A DNA stretch of 64,000 nucleotides, taken from the NCBI GenBank assembly GCA_963700085.1, contig CAVOWI010000016.1, positions 310,001 through 374,000 on the forward strand. Reading direction: 5' to 3'. The notes under the pieces were generated by a model that was not told where the DNA came from, did no database searches, and was given only the letters and a program-made list of their open reading frames with translations. Position numbers and translations under genes: made by a program. This document shows positions 47,218 to 55,148 of this stretch, one piece after another; within the stretch, counting starts at the first letter, position 1, and every line of letters begins with the position of its first letter. Origin of the DNA: CAIOAK01 sp963700085. GTDB taxonomy: Bacteria; Myxococcota; Myxococcia; Myxococcales; Anaeromyxobacteraceae.

Positions 47218-47996
47218 GGCGTTGGGCGGCGGTGGTGGCGCTGGCGCTCGCGGCCGGGTGCGCGCGGGTCCCACCTCCCGACCTCTCCCGGGACCCGTCC
47301 CTTCTCCTCGAGCAGGTTCGCGTCGCGCAGGATGGCGTGAAGGCCTGCCGGGGGTCGGCGCGCCTCTCGGTTTCCTCGTCCAGTCCTTCGGGGTCGCTGG
47401 ACGCCTGGGTGGCCGCCGAGAAGGGCGGGCGCGTCCGCGTGGACGTCTTCGACTTCTTCGGAAATCCGGCGGCCGTGCTGGTGGCCAGCGGCGGCCGCTT
47501 CGCCCTCTACGACGCCCGCGCCGGCGCCCTGTACCGGGGCGACGACTCGCCCGAGAACCTGGCGCGCCTCGTGCCCGTGCCCATCGCCGCGAGGGACCTT
47601 GCCTCGGTGATCTGCGGGAGCGCGCCCATCATCGATGGTCGCGCCGTGTCGGCAGAGGCCGGCGACGGCGTTCTGCTCCTCGAGATCGCGGGCGAGTCGG
47701 GGCGGCAGGTCCTTGCCGTCGGGGAGGGCGGCGCGGTGGAGCGTGCGAGCTTCCTGCCGGGCGCGCGCGGGGGCACGCCCTGGAAGGTCGCCTTCTCGGC
47801 GTTCCGCCGCACGGCGGGGCAGCGCATCCCCGGAGAAGTCGAGCTTCGAGGCGGCGGCGCCGAGGTCTCTCTCCTCTGGAAGGACGATCTCGAGGTGAAC
47901 CAGCCACCCGATTCGCCCCTGTTCCAGCTCGACCCGCCGCGCGGCGCGCGTGTGGTGGACCTTCCGACCCGTCCCACCCCCTCACTCAAACCCTGA
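47214..47996 (+). CDS. Outer-membrane lipoprotein, LolB/DUF4292-like
   Basis: A 260-residue lipoprotein with an N-terminal signal and lipobox ALALAAGC (Cys about 16). The mature part has a beta-rich LolA/LolB-like character (CRGSARLSVSSSSPSGSLDAWVAAEKGGRVRVDVFDFFGNPAAVLVASGG, YRGDDSPENLARLVPVP), as in DUF4292 proteins. These are thought to handle lipoproteins or lipids at the outer membrane. The GTG at 47214 overlaps the previous stop. The gene is followed by an ExbB/ExbD pair after 108 bases. Confidence 0.7.
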   Translation: MRRWAAVVALALAAGCARVPPPDLSRDPSLLLEQVRVAQDGVKACRGSARLSVSSSSPSGSLDAWVAAEKGGRVRVDVFDFFGNPAAVLVASGGRFALYDARAGALYRGDDSPENLARLVPVPIAARDLASVICGSAPIIDGRAVSAEAGDGVLLLEIAGESGRQVLAVGEGGAVERASFLPGARGGTPWKVAFSAFRRTAGQRIPGEVELRGGGAEVSLLWKDDLEVNQPPDSPLFQLDPPRGARVVDLPTRPTPSLKP

Positions 47997-48104
47997 CCCG
48001 GATTCCCTCCGGACGTGGGACCGGGGGCGGTTCGGCTTGAATCCCCGCCGGAATCGACTAGCTTTGCCCCTCCCCGTACCCCGGAAAGGCCCGACGACGT
48101 GAAC

Positions 48105-48761
48105 ATGGAACTCCTCGCGGTGCTGAAGGCCGGAGGCATCGCGATGTGGATCATCGCGGCCTTCTCGGTGCTCGCCGTGGCCGTGGCCATCGAGCGCGCC
48201 CTCGCCCTTTGGCGCTTCTCCGACAAGGCGAAGAGCCTGGCCGACGCGGTGACCCGCTCGCTCCTGCGCGGCGACGTCGAGGACGCGCGCGCCCAGGCCG
48301 AGCAATCCAGCTCGGCGGCGGCCGAGGTCTTCCTGGCTGCTCTCGTCCCGACGCCCCCGGGGAAGCGCCCGCCCACGGACGCCCGGATGGAGGCGACGGT
48401 GGAGCGGCAGCGGCAGGAGGTGAACCAGAAGCTCCGCGCCCGCCTCTGGATCCTCGGCACCATCGGCGCCACGGCGCCCTTCGTGGGCCTCTTCGGAACG
48501 GTTGTGGGCATCATGCGCGCCTTTCACCAGATGGGCGTCACCGGCCAGGGGGGGTTCAGCGTGGTCGCGGCCGGGATCTCCGAGGCCCTCATCACGACCG
48601 CCGGCGGCATTGCGGTGGCAATCGAGGCCGTGATTCTCTACAACATGTTGAACGTGCTCGCCGGAAGGCTCCAGCTCCAGCTGAAGCTCCTCACCGAGGA
48701 GTTCCTGGAGATCGTGAAGGAGGTCCGTTCGGGCGAGGCCGGCAGAGCGGAGGGTTCCTGA
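48105..48761 (+). CDS. exbB: ExbB/TolQ/MotA-family proton channel subunit
   Basis: A 218-residue membrane protein with a first TM helix near the N-terminus (GGIAMWIIAAFSVLAVAVAIERAL) and two later helices in the conserved region (LGTIGATAPFVGLFGTVVGIMRAF, then GISEALITTAGGIAVAIEAVILYNMLN). That region carries the family motif for the proton path. It works with ExbD to energise TonB or a similar outer-membrane machine by the proton motive force. The ATG at 48105 is preferred; a GTG at 48099 and longer starts exist. Confidence 0.9.
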   Translation: MELLAVLKAGGIAMWIIAAFSVLAVAVAIERALALWRFSDKAKSLADAVTRSLLRGDVEDARAQAEQSSSAAAEVFLAALVPTPPGKRPPTDARMEATVERQRQEVNQKLRARLWILGTIGATAPFVGLFGTVVGIMRAFHQMGVTGQGGFSVVAAGISEALITTAGGIAVAIEAVILYNMLNVLAGRLQLQLKLLTEEFLEIVKEVRSGEAGRAEGS

Positions 48762-48762
48762 A

Positions 48763-49212
48763 ATGTCCATGAACAACCCCGACGACGAAGGCGGGACCGG
48801 CACCGGCGGGGGAATCTTCGCCGACATCAACATCACGCCGCTCACCGACATCTTCCTCGTCCTCCTCATCATCTTCATGGTGACCACAACGGCCATCGCC
48901 GAGGCCGGCGGCCAGAACGGCGGCATCAAGGTCAGCCTGCCGAAGGGCGGCCAGGCCAACGCCGTGAAGGAGGTCCACGACCTCGCCATCGCCGTGCTCG
49001 TCGACGGTCGGGTGGTGGTGCAGGGCAAGGTGGTGGACCCGGACGCCCTGAAGCAGATCCTGGAGAAGGCCCACGCCGACAATCCCGAGACGCTCGTCCT
49101 GGTGCAGGCCGACGAGGGCGTGGCTCACGGCAAGGTGGTCGCGGTGATGGACATGGCCCGGCGCCAGGGGCTCCCTCGCCTCGCCATCGCCACCCGCGCG
49201 GATTCACCGTAG
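48763..49212 (+). CDS. exbD: ExbD/TolR-family subunit
   Basis: A 149-residue protein, one base after the exbB stop codon. A cytosolic N-terminus (NNPDDEGGTGTGGGIFADINITPLTDIFLVLLIIF) runs into its single membrane helix, with the proton-binding Asp in LTDIFLVLLIIFMV. The periplasmic domain (VHDLAIAVLVDGRVVVQGKVV, LVLVQADEGVAHGKVVAVMDMARRQGL) is typical of ExbD/TolR. No tonB is adjacent, so the powered partner may be encoded elsewhere. Confidence 0.9.
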   Translation: MSMNNPDDEGGTGTGGGIFADINITPLTDIFLVLLIIFMVTTTAIAEAGGQNGGIKVSLPKGGQANAVKEVHDLAIAVLVDGRVVVQGKVVDPDALKQILEKAHADNPETLVLVQADEGVAHGKVVAVMDMARRQGLPRLAIATRADSP

Positions 49213-49257
49213 GGTCCCGACCTCGACCCGGAAGCCCGGGAACGATACAGTCCAGCC

Positions 49258-50287
49258 GTGGTCAATCCGCCCCGCAAGCGACTCGGGGAGATGCTCCTCG
49301 AGGCCGGAGTCGTCGACAACACCCAGTTGCAGGCGGCCCTCGGCCACCAGCGGCGATGGGGTGGGCGCGTCGGCCAAGCCCTCGTCGATCTCAAGATGGC
49401 GACCGAGGAGCAGATCGTCTCCGCGCTGGCCACCAAGCTCGGCTTCGAGCGGGTCGCGCTCGACCAGGTCGAGTACGGCCCCGGGCTCGAGCTGGCCCTG
49501 CGCCTCGTGCCGCACGAGTTCGCCGAGAGAAACCAGCTGCTCCCGTACGCCGCCGACGCGAACAACCTCCTCGTCGCCATGGCCGACCCCTCCAACGTCG
49601 GCGTCATCGACGAGCTGTCCTTCCGGACCGGGCGGCGGGTGAAGATGGCCATCGCCGGCGATCGCGAGATCGCTCGCGCCATCCGGCGTCTCTACCTCGC
49701 CGACAAGCTCGGCGTGGAGGCCATCTCCTTCGACGAGGACGACGAGGGGCCCGTGGAGATGGTCGGCCCGCTCGACCCGGGATACGCGCCGGGCCGCGAC
49801 GAATACTTCCAGAAGGCAGCGCCCCCGGGCGCGGCGCCCCCGGCGGTTCCGGTCGCACGGGTGACTCCGGTGTCGGTGCCTGCCTCGCCGCCCCCTGTCC
49901 TCCCGTCCACCGGTGCTCCCCCTCCGCTACCGCAGAGCCCCCTCGTGACTCCGACGTCGGGGCCGGAGGCCCGCCTGGCCGACGCGGTTCGCCGCCTCAG
50001 GCTGGAGGACGACCGAGCGGCCGCCAGGGATCCGGCGGCGCCGGCACCCGAGATGGTCGTCGAGATCCTTCCAGAGGGCGAGGGCGAGTTCGGGCCCCGC
50101 ATCGAGGCCATGCTCGACGGACTCGACCGGATCGGCCTCCACGAGGGAGGCCCGCCGGAGGTCATCCGCCTCTCACGACTGACCTCGGCGATGATGCGCC
50201 TCATGCTGCGCAAGGGGCTCGTCACCGAGGACGAGCTGGTGGCCGAGTTCGTCCGGACCGGGAGCGTGGGCCCGTCGCCGGGGCTAG
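49258..50287 (+). CDS. MshEN/GspE N-terminal-domain protein
   Basis: An N-terminal MshEN domain (type II secretion/pilus ATPase N-terminal, a known c-di-GMP-binding fold) at about residues 5-150: RLGEMLLEAGVVDNTQLQAALGHQRRWGGRVGQALVDLKM, then ELALRLVPHEFAERNQLLPYA and LLVAMADPSNVGVIDELSFRTGRRV. There is no ATPase domain. A Pro/Ala linker and a short helical end region follow (LTSAMMRLMLRKGLVTEDELVAEF). In the raw sequence the frame runs on past the end. A TAG at 50285-50287 in the +1 frame, forming a CTAG with the apaG stop, is the likely true stop, implying one extra base nearby. It may sense c-di-GMP or regulate pili. Confidence 0.7.
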
Positions 50288-50667
50288 TTGAGCGCCGCCG
50301 GGACAGCCAGCGCGAAGGGTGCGATCTCGGCGAGGAACCGGGTGCCATCCTCGCGGACCATCGTGTAGGTCCCGCGCATCTGGCCGAGCGGCGTCCGCAG
50401 CACGCAGAAGCTCGTGTACTGGAAGGACTGTCCGGGCTGGAGAAGGGGCTGCTGGCCGATCACCCCGTCTCCGGTCACTTCCTCCCGCTCGCCGCGGGCG
50501 TCGGTGATGATCCAGTGCCGGGCGAGGAGCTGGGCGCTCCCGGCCCCGCCGTTCGAGATGCGCACCGTGTACGTGTAGAGGAAGCGCCCCTGCGCCGGGG
50601 CCGAGCGGTCGGCGCGGAACTCGCTCTGAACGGAGACCTCGATCCCCTCGGTCACGGCGGTGGACAC
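50284..50667 (-). CDS. apaG: ApaG (Co2+/Mg2+ efflux-associated) protein
   Basis: A 127-residue fibronectin-III-like protein. It shows the family core RFLYTYTVRISNGGAGSAQLLARHWIITDARGE, GEGVIG-like VTGDGVIGQQPLLQPGQSFQYTSFCVLRTPLGQMRGTY and FLAEIAPFAL. ApaG is a widely conserved soluble protein of poorly known function, once linked to magnesium/cobalt resistance. It starts at GTG 50667. Its stop forms CTAG with the end of the MshEN gene. Confidence 0.9.
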   Translation of the reverse strand: MSTAVTEGIEVSVQSEFRADRSAPAQGRFLYTYTVRISNGGAGSAQLLARHWIITDARGEREEVTGDGVIGQQPLLQPGQSFQYTSFCVLRTPLGQMRGTYTMVREDGTRFLAEIAPFALAVPAALN

Positions 50668-50713
50668 GGGAGGAGGGTTAACCGCGCCAGCGCCTCCGTG
50701 CCACAATGGGTGG

Positions 50714-51541
50714 ATGGCGCTCGAGACCCGGCTGCGGGAGATTCTGGACGAAGTCCGAGGCTCGCGGGGGCGCGTGGTGGCCCTCACCGGCGCGGGCATC
50801 TCGGCCGAGAGCGGCATCCCCACCTTCCGAGGCAAGGAGGGGTTCTGGGTGGTGGGGTCGAGGAACTACATGCCGCAGGAGATGGCCACCCACGCCATGT
50901 TCACGATCGAGCCGGAGGAGGTGTGGAGGTGGTACCTCCACCGGTTCGGGGTGGTCCGGCAGGCGGCGCCAAACGCCGGGCACGAGGCCCTGGTGCGACT
51001 CGAGCGCGGCCTGGGGGAGCGCTTCACCCTCGTCACCCAGAACATCGACGGCCTGCACCGTCGGGCAGGGGCGTCGGACGAGCGGACCTACTGCATCCAC
51101 GGGGACGCAGCCTGGATCCGATGCAGCTACGACTGCGGCGTGGGGCGGCTGCCCTTGCCCGACCTGACCGTGCGCGATCCTCGCAAGCCGCTCTCGGCCG
51201 AGGAGCGGGCCCGGCTCACCTGCCCCCGGTGCGGCGGCTGGCTGCGCCCCCACGTCCTCTGGTTCGACGAGAGCTACGACGAGGAGAACTACCGGTTCGA
51301 TTCGACGCTCCGCGCGGCGGAGGCGGCCGACCTGCTCCTCGTGGTGGGAACGAGCGGCGCCACCAACCTTCCCATGCGCGTGGGGCAGCTCTGCTTCAGC
51401 GGGGGCTCGGCGCTCGTCGACGTGAACCCGGAGGAGAACCCCTTCTCGGAACTGGCCGAGCGCAGCCCGCGCGGGTTCTTCGCCCGGGGATCGGCGACCG
51501 AGCGCCTGCCGGAGATCGTGGCGGCCCTTCTCGACGGCTGA
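50714..51541 (+). CDS. NAD-dependent deacetylase, sirtuin family
   Basis: A 275-residue SIR2 protein, a protein deacylase consuming NAD. It shows GAGISAESGIPTFRG at residues 27-41 (NAD site), TQNIDGLHRRAG at about 111-122 (NAD/acyl-lysine site) and the catalytic His in YCIHGDA (about 132). A four-Cys zinc ribbon follows (CSYDC, then CPRC). VVGTSGATNLPMRV and DVNPEENPF complete the fold. It diverges from apaG. The 642-base stretch after it holds the long inverted repeat. Confidence 0.9.
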   Translation: MALETRLREILDEVRGSRGRVVALTGAGISAESGIPTFRGKEGFWVVGSRNYMPQEMATHAMFTIEPEEVWRWYLHRFGVVRQAAPNAGHEALVRLERGLGERFTLVTQNIDGLHRRAGASDERTYCIHGDAAWIRCSYDCGVGRLPLPDLTVRDPRKPLSAEERARLTCPRCGGWLRPHVLWFDESYDEENYRFDSTLRAAEAADLLLVVGTSGATNLPMRVGQLCFSGGSALVDVNPEENPFSELAERSPRGFFARGSATERLPEIVAALLDG

Positions 51542-51567
51542 TCGCTTCCGGGACGCCAGTGGCCGCG

Positions 51568-51599
51568 GCGAGCCGGCGAGCCGGCGAGCCAGCGAGCCA
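51568..51599 (+). repeat. Four 8-bp tandem repeats GCGAGCC(G/A)
   Basis: Four consecutive units (GCGAGCCG twice, then GCGAGCCA twice) end one base before the left arm of the long inverted repeat. They may be the ragged end of that element. Confidence 0.8.
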
Positions 51600-51600
51600 C

Positions 51601-51750
51601 CGCGCCAGCGCGCAACGCGTGCGTTGCCGCGGAGCCGCCAGAAGGCGCGGGCGTGCGCGACTGAATGCCGCCGGCGACGGCCGGGCTCGGGGGAGGAGAG
51701 CTACGGCGGCCTACTGATGCTCCGCGTCGCCGCCCGCTGCGCGGGCGCGG
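51601..51750 (+). repeat. Left arm of a ~150-bp inverted repeat
   Basis: Its reverse complement recurs at 51974-52123 at roughly 90% identity by eye. Identical blocks include CGCGCCAGCGCGCAACGCGT, GCGGAGCCGCCAGAAGGCGC and CGGCCTACTGATGCTCCGCG. It lies in the 642-base stretch 51542-52183 between the sirtuin and GGCT-like genes. I see no protein-coding gene in that stretch. Confidence 0.85.
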
Positions 51751-51904
51751 TGCAGGTGGCGTTCGGCTCGCGGGCCGATCCGGCCGGCGTCGGAAGCGCA
51801 GCCTGGGGTGCGATTCGGAGAAGTCGGTGAGCGCCGCGGTCCTGGAGCACCGGTCCAGGTTCTTCGGAGCCGAATGGCGCGCGGCTCGGCGCCGACTCCC
51901 GTGC

Positions 51905-51952
51905 GCGACCCCGCACGCGACCCCGTACGCGACCCCGTACGCGACTCCCTGA
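51905..51952 (+). repeat. Four 12-bp tandem repeats within the palindrome
   Basis: GCGACCCCGCAC, GCGACCCCGTAC, GCGACCCCGTAC and GCGACTCCCTGA follow one another on the right side of the inverted-repeat centre. There is no matching block on the left, so they look like a later local expansion. Confidence 0.85.
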
Positions 51953-51973
51953 CGCGGTTCCCACCGTCACCGA

Positions 51974-52123
51974 CGCGCCCGCGCAGCGTTCGGCGACGCG
52001 GAGCATCAGTAGGCCGCCGAAGCTCGCGCCCCCCGAGACCCGCCCGTCGCCGGCGGCATCCAGCCGCGCACGCCCGCGCCTTCTGGCGGCTCCGCGGCGA
52101 CGGACGCGTTGCGCGCTGGCGCG
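51974..52123 (-). repeat. Right arm of the ~150-bp inverted repeat
   Basis: Reverse complement of 51601-51750 with about 10% mismatches. The 223-base centre contains a smaller nested palindrome (CCTGGA at 51841-51846 with TCCAGG at 51854-51859; ATTCGG at 51813-51818 with CCGAAT at 51870-51875) and the 12-bp tandem repeats. Confidence 0.85.
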
Positions 52124-52183
52124 GCGGGGCAGGGGGCGGGCCACGCGACGGGGCACGCGGCCGGGCGCGCGTCGGGGCACGCA

Positions 52184-52708
52184 TCAGGTTCGCAAGGACT
52201 CGAGCCACGCGATCCAGGCAGCGGATAGCCCGACGCCGCGGGCGCCGCGAAGGAGCGCGTCGAGGTAGGCCGGGGCCGGGGGTCCGTCCGCCGGCAGCCG
52301 GCGGGCGGGCGAGACCCGATAGGCGAGCGCCGCCACCGGGCCGGCCTCGGTCTCGATCGTCACGGGAACTGCCTCGTAGAGGCCGGAGACGGCGCCCTCC
52401 TTGTGGTCGACCAGGCCTCGCGCGTCGCCCGGCATGGGCACCGCGAGCCCCTCCACCTCGTCGCCGGCAGACGGGGCAAGGCTCGCCACCGGACCGCCCC
52501 ACATCTTGCTGGGTGCGTCGAAGGCGAGCCGCCAGCCGCGCAGCCGGGCGGGGCGCGCCGGGGAGAAGTCGGGGAGGCGGTAGCCGTGGTCGTGGGCCCA
52601 GGCCGCGAAGGCCTCGGCATCGAGCGACGAGCCGTAGACGAACCAGGTGAACCCGGCGGAGGGACCGGCCTGATGGGCCCGGCCAACGACGTTCAGTGAA
52701 CCTGCCAT
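52184..52708 (-). CDS. Gamma-glutamylcyclotransferase-like (GGCT fold) protein
   Basis: A 174-residue protein with the diagnostic substrate-binding start FVYGSSLDAEAF (about 23-34, the YGSN-type motif). ARLRGWRLAFDAPSKMWGGPVASLAPSAGDEVEGLAVPM follows, as in GGCT/gamma-glutamylamine cyclotransferases. The catalytic Glu is probably in the KEGAVSGLYEAVPV region (about 104). The exact substrate is unknown. The ATG at 52708 gives a short N-terminal extension before the fold. The C-terminal end stops just outside the long inverted repeat. Confidence 0.75.
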   Translation of the reverse strand: MAGSLNVVGRAHQAGPSAGFTWFVYGSSLDAEAFAAWAHDHGYRLPDFSPARPARLRGWRLAFDAPSKMWGGPVASLAPSAGDEVEGLAVPMPGDARGLVDHKEGAVSGLYEAVPVTIETEAGPVAALAYRVSPARRLPADGPPAPAYLDALLRGARGVGLSAAWIAWLESLRT

Positions 52709-52745
52709 GAAGGACTCCGCTGCCGATCCCGATCGTGCGACGCGA

Positions 52746-53942
52746 TCAGGTGAGGACGATGTGGGCGATCTCCGGTGGGCTGCCCAGCCGCATGGGCGGA
52801 CCCCAGTAGCCGGTGCCGCGCGAGACGAAGATCTGCGAGCCGTTGCCATCGGCCACCGGATAGAGGCCGTGGAGGTAGGGGTAGACGAGCGCGGTGGCGA
52901 GCGTGAAGGGGAAGATTTGCCCGCCGTGGGTGTGGCCGGAGACCTGGAGCTCGACGCCGGCCTGGGCGGCGGCCTCCACGCCACGCGGCTGGTGCGCGAG
53001 CAGGACCAGCGATCGATCGGGGTCACGACCGGCAATCGCCGTCGCGAGGTCGGGGCCGTGGCCGGGAGCCATCCCGGCGGAGCGCCAGTCGTCGATGCCG
53101 GCCAGGTCGATGGAGGCGCCCCGGTCGCCGATCACCACCCGCTCGTTTCGCAGCACGCGGACGCCGAGCTTGCGGAGGTGCTCCACCCAGGCCGCCGCGC
53201 CCGAGTAGTACTCGTGGTTGCCGGTGACGAAGTAGACGCCGAAGCGGGCCGAGAGCGCGGCCAGCGGCGCCACCGCGGCCTCCAGCGTCCGGACGCTGCC
53301 GTCCACGAAGTCGCCGGTGAGAGCGATGACGTCCGGGCGGAGCGCATTGGTGGCCGCCACCACGCGCCGGACCTCTTCCTCGCCGATCGTGCGGCCGATG
53401 TGAAGGTCGGTGATCTGGGCGATGGAGAGGCCGGACAATGGACGAGGCAGCCGCGCCAGCCTCACCGGAACCTCGTGGATCTGCGGATCGCCCAGTGCGC
53501 TGCTCACCGAGAAGGCCGCGGCCCCGCCGGCGGCGAGCACCGCCCCGCCGGCCACCGCCCGGGCCACGAGCAGCCGCCGCTCCGGATTGGCCGGCGTCTC
53601 CGGCGCATTGCGCAGCCAGTCCGTCAGCGCGCCCACTCCCGACAGTGCGAGCCGGATGATGTCGACCACCACCAGCGAGGAGAGCAGGAAGAAGGCGAGG
53701 CCCATCCACAGCATGGCGCCGAAGACGAATCCATCGGCCAGCGCGCCGGCCCGGGCCCGCATCAGGAGGAACGAGCTCGGAACCGCCACTGCCGCAGCGA
53801 CGATGCCGATGGTGAGCAGCCGGCGCCAGGGCTCGCCGACGTCGGTGTCCCGGACGAGGCGCGTCCAGATGTAGTAGTGCATGCCGCCCACCACGGAGAG
53901 GGCGACGGAGAAGAAGAGGGCGAAGGACAGGGTGCGCGACAC
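52746..53942 (-). CDS. Membrane-anchored metallophosphoesterase
   Basis: A 398-residue protein with about four N-terminal membrane segments (residues 5-30, 42-62, 70-98, 120-148) and a C-terminal calcineurin-like phosphoesterase. All metal motifs are present: ITDLHIG (about 177-183), LTGDFVDG, TGNHEYY, LLAHQPRG and VSGHTHGGQ (about 339-347). It resembles YkuE/YaeI-type phosphodiesterases acting on phospholipids such as UDP-diacylglucosamine-like substrates; the real substrate is unknown. It starts at GTG 53942, with PhhB just upstream. Confidence 0.85.
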   Translation of the reverse strand: MSRTLSFALFFSVALSVVGGMHYYIWTRLVRDTDVGEPWRRLLTIGIVAAAVAVPSSFLLMRARAGALADGFVFGAMLWMGLAFFLLSSLVVVDIIRLALSGVGALTDWLRNAPETPANPERRLLVARAVAGGAVLAAGGAAAFSVSSALGDPQIHEVPVRLARLPRPLSGLSIAQITDLHIGRTIGEEEVRRVVAATNALRPDVIALTGDFVDGSVRTLEAAVAPLAALSARFGVYFVTGNHEYYSGAAAWVEHLRKLGVRVLRNERVVIGDRGASIDLAGIDDWRSAGMAPGHGPDLATAIAGRDPDRSLVLLAHQPRGVEAAAQAGVELQVSGHTHGGQIFPFTLATALVYPYLHGLYPVADGNGSQIFVSRGTGYWGPPMRLGSPPEIAHIVLT

Positions 53943-53954
53943 GATGGGGGAGAG

Positions 53955-54302
53955 CTAACGGGAAAGGGACGCCGCCGCTGCCCCGGGAACCCGATCGATC
54001 TTGGCGGCGAGGATGAAGTCGTTCTCGGTGAGGCCTCCGGCGGCGTGCGTCCAGATCTCCACGTTCACCGTCGAGTAATGAACGCAGAAGTCGGGGTGGT
54101 GCCCCTCTCCCTCGGCGATCTCGGCCATGGCGTCGACGAAGGCCATGGCGGCGCGAAAGTCGGCGAAGCGGAAGTGCTTCCGGATCCGGTCGCCGGCGAG
54201 CTGCCAGCCCGGGACCGACGCGAGAAGCGCGTCGAGCTCGGCGCCCTCGACCCGGGGCACGCCGCCCTCGCACGGGACGCACTTCTTCAGGGTGAGGTCC
54301 AT
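53955..54302 (-). CDS. phhB: Pterin-4a-carbinolamine dehydratase
   Basis: A 115-residue PCD/DCoH protein that recycles the hydroxylated pterin cofactor of aromatic amino acid hydroxylases, or helps molybdopterin handling. It shows KHFRFADFRAAMAFVDAMAEIAEGEGHHPDFCVHYSTVNVEIWTHAAGGLTENDF in outline, with the catalytic EGHHPD His pair at about 66-71 and the terminal WTH-x-AGGLT motif. The N-terminal LKKCVPCEGGVP has an extra Cys pair, common in bacterial forms. No phenylalanine hydroxylase gene is in the window. Confidence 0.93.
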   Translation of the reverse strand: MDLTLKKCVPCEGGVPRVEGAELDALLASVPGWQLAGDRIRKHFRFADFRAAMAFVDAMAEIAEGEGHHPDFCVHYSTVNVEIWTHAAGGLTENDFILAAKIDRVPGAAAASLSR

Positions 54303-54361
54303 GGCCCCTGCCTAATCGATGGTGGGGCGCTGCGCATCCCGCACGGCTATGCTCCGCCGTC

Positions 54362-54730
54362 ATGGAAAGAACATTTTTCGCCCTGGGCGCGATCTCGGCC
54401 TGCATCGCCGTGGGCACCGGCGCGTTCGGCGCACACGGTCTCAAGACGCGGGTGACGCCGGAGATGGTGGCCGTCTTCGACACCGGCGCCCGCTACCAGA
54501 TGTACCACGCGCTCGCGCTCCTCGCGGCGGCCTGGGCGGCATCCCGATGGCCCGGCGCGGCGATCACCTGGGCCGGCTGGCTCTTCGTCGCCGGGACGGT
54601 GGTCTTCTCCGGCAGCCTCTACGCGCTCGTGCTCACCGGCGTGCGAGGACTCGGGGCGATCACTCCCCTGGGCGGCTTGCTCTTCCTTGCAGGCTGGCTG
54701 GCGCTGGCATGGGGCGCGATCCGCGGGTGA
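54362..54730 (+). CDS. DUF423 membrane protein
   Basis: A 122-residue protein with four transmembrane helices. The DUF423 signatures are visible: GAFGAHGLK (21-29), the family's FDTGARYQMYHALALLAAA (about 39-57), and GSLYALVLTGVRGLGAITPLGGLLFLAGWLAL. It is a widespread membrane protein of unknown function. The ATG at 54362 has no strong ribosome binding site in view. Confidence 0.9.
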   Translation: MERTFFALGAISACIAVGTGAFGAHGLKTRVTPEMVAVFDTGARYQMYHALALLAAAWAASRWPGAAITWAGWLFVAGTVVFSGSLYALVLTGVRGLGAITPLGGLLFLAGWLALAWGAIRG

Positions 54731-54742
54731 TCAGGTGGGGAA

Positions 54743-55066
54743 TCACCCCACCTCGATCGGCAGCCCGGCCTCGGCCCAGGCGACCACGCCGCCGTCGAGG
54801 CTGAAGGCCTTCTCGCATCCGCGCTGCGACGCGGCGGCCGCGGCGGTGACGCTGCGGATCCCGTGTGCGCACACGAAGATGGCGCGCTCGCGACCCTTCC
54901 TGAGCCCTCGCGCCGGGTCCCGGAGCAGGAGCCCGAGCGGCAGGTGACGTGCGCCGGGGATGTGTCCCTCGGCCCACTCGTGGGGTTCCCTGACGTCCAC
55001 CAGATCCACGTCGTCGTGGGCGAGAAGGTGGACCGCCTCCTCGGGCGAGATGCGAAGCACCGGCAT
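54743..55066 (-). CDS. Single-domain rhodanese-like sulfurtransferase
   Basis: A 107-residue rhodanese domain. ISPEEAVHLLA and VDLVDVREPHEWAEGHIPGARHLPLG lead to the active-site loop CAHGIRS (Cys about 66), and GGVVAWAEAGLPIEVG closes it. The catalytic Cys is followed by AHGIRS rather than the more common xxGxRS, still a normal variant. It may move sulfur for tRNA thiolation or cyanide detoxification. I chose the ATG at 55066; 55075 is an alternative. Confidence 0.85.
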   Translation of the reverse strand: MPVLRISPEEAVHLLAHDDVDLVDVREPHEWAEGHIPGARHLPLGLLLRDPARGLRKGRERAIFVCAHGIRSVTAAAAASQRGCEKAFSLDGGVVAWAEAGLPIEVG

Positions 55067-55148
55067 GAGGTGCACCCATAACCGCCGGGCCCGGCGCCAT
55101 CCCGCGAATCTGCGGGGGGACCTGCTTCCGGGCTAGACTGCCCACTTC

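Noticed and set aside
51896..51955. Possible CRISPR array (12-bp repeats)
   Set aside because: The units are contiguous tandem repeats with no unique spacers and are too short; no cas genes nearby.
51601..52183. Short open frames inside the palindrome as genes
   Set aside because: The same Arg/Gly-rich sequence appears in both inverted arms in opposite strands, as expected from a repeat, and shows no start signals or motifs.
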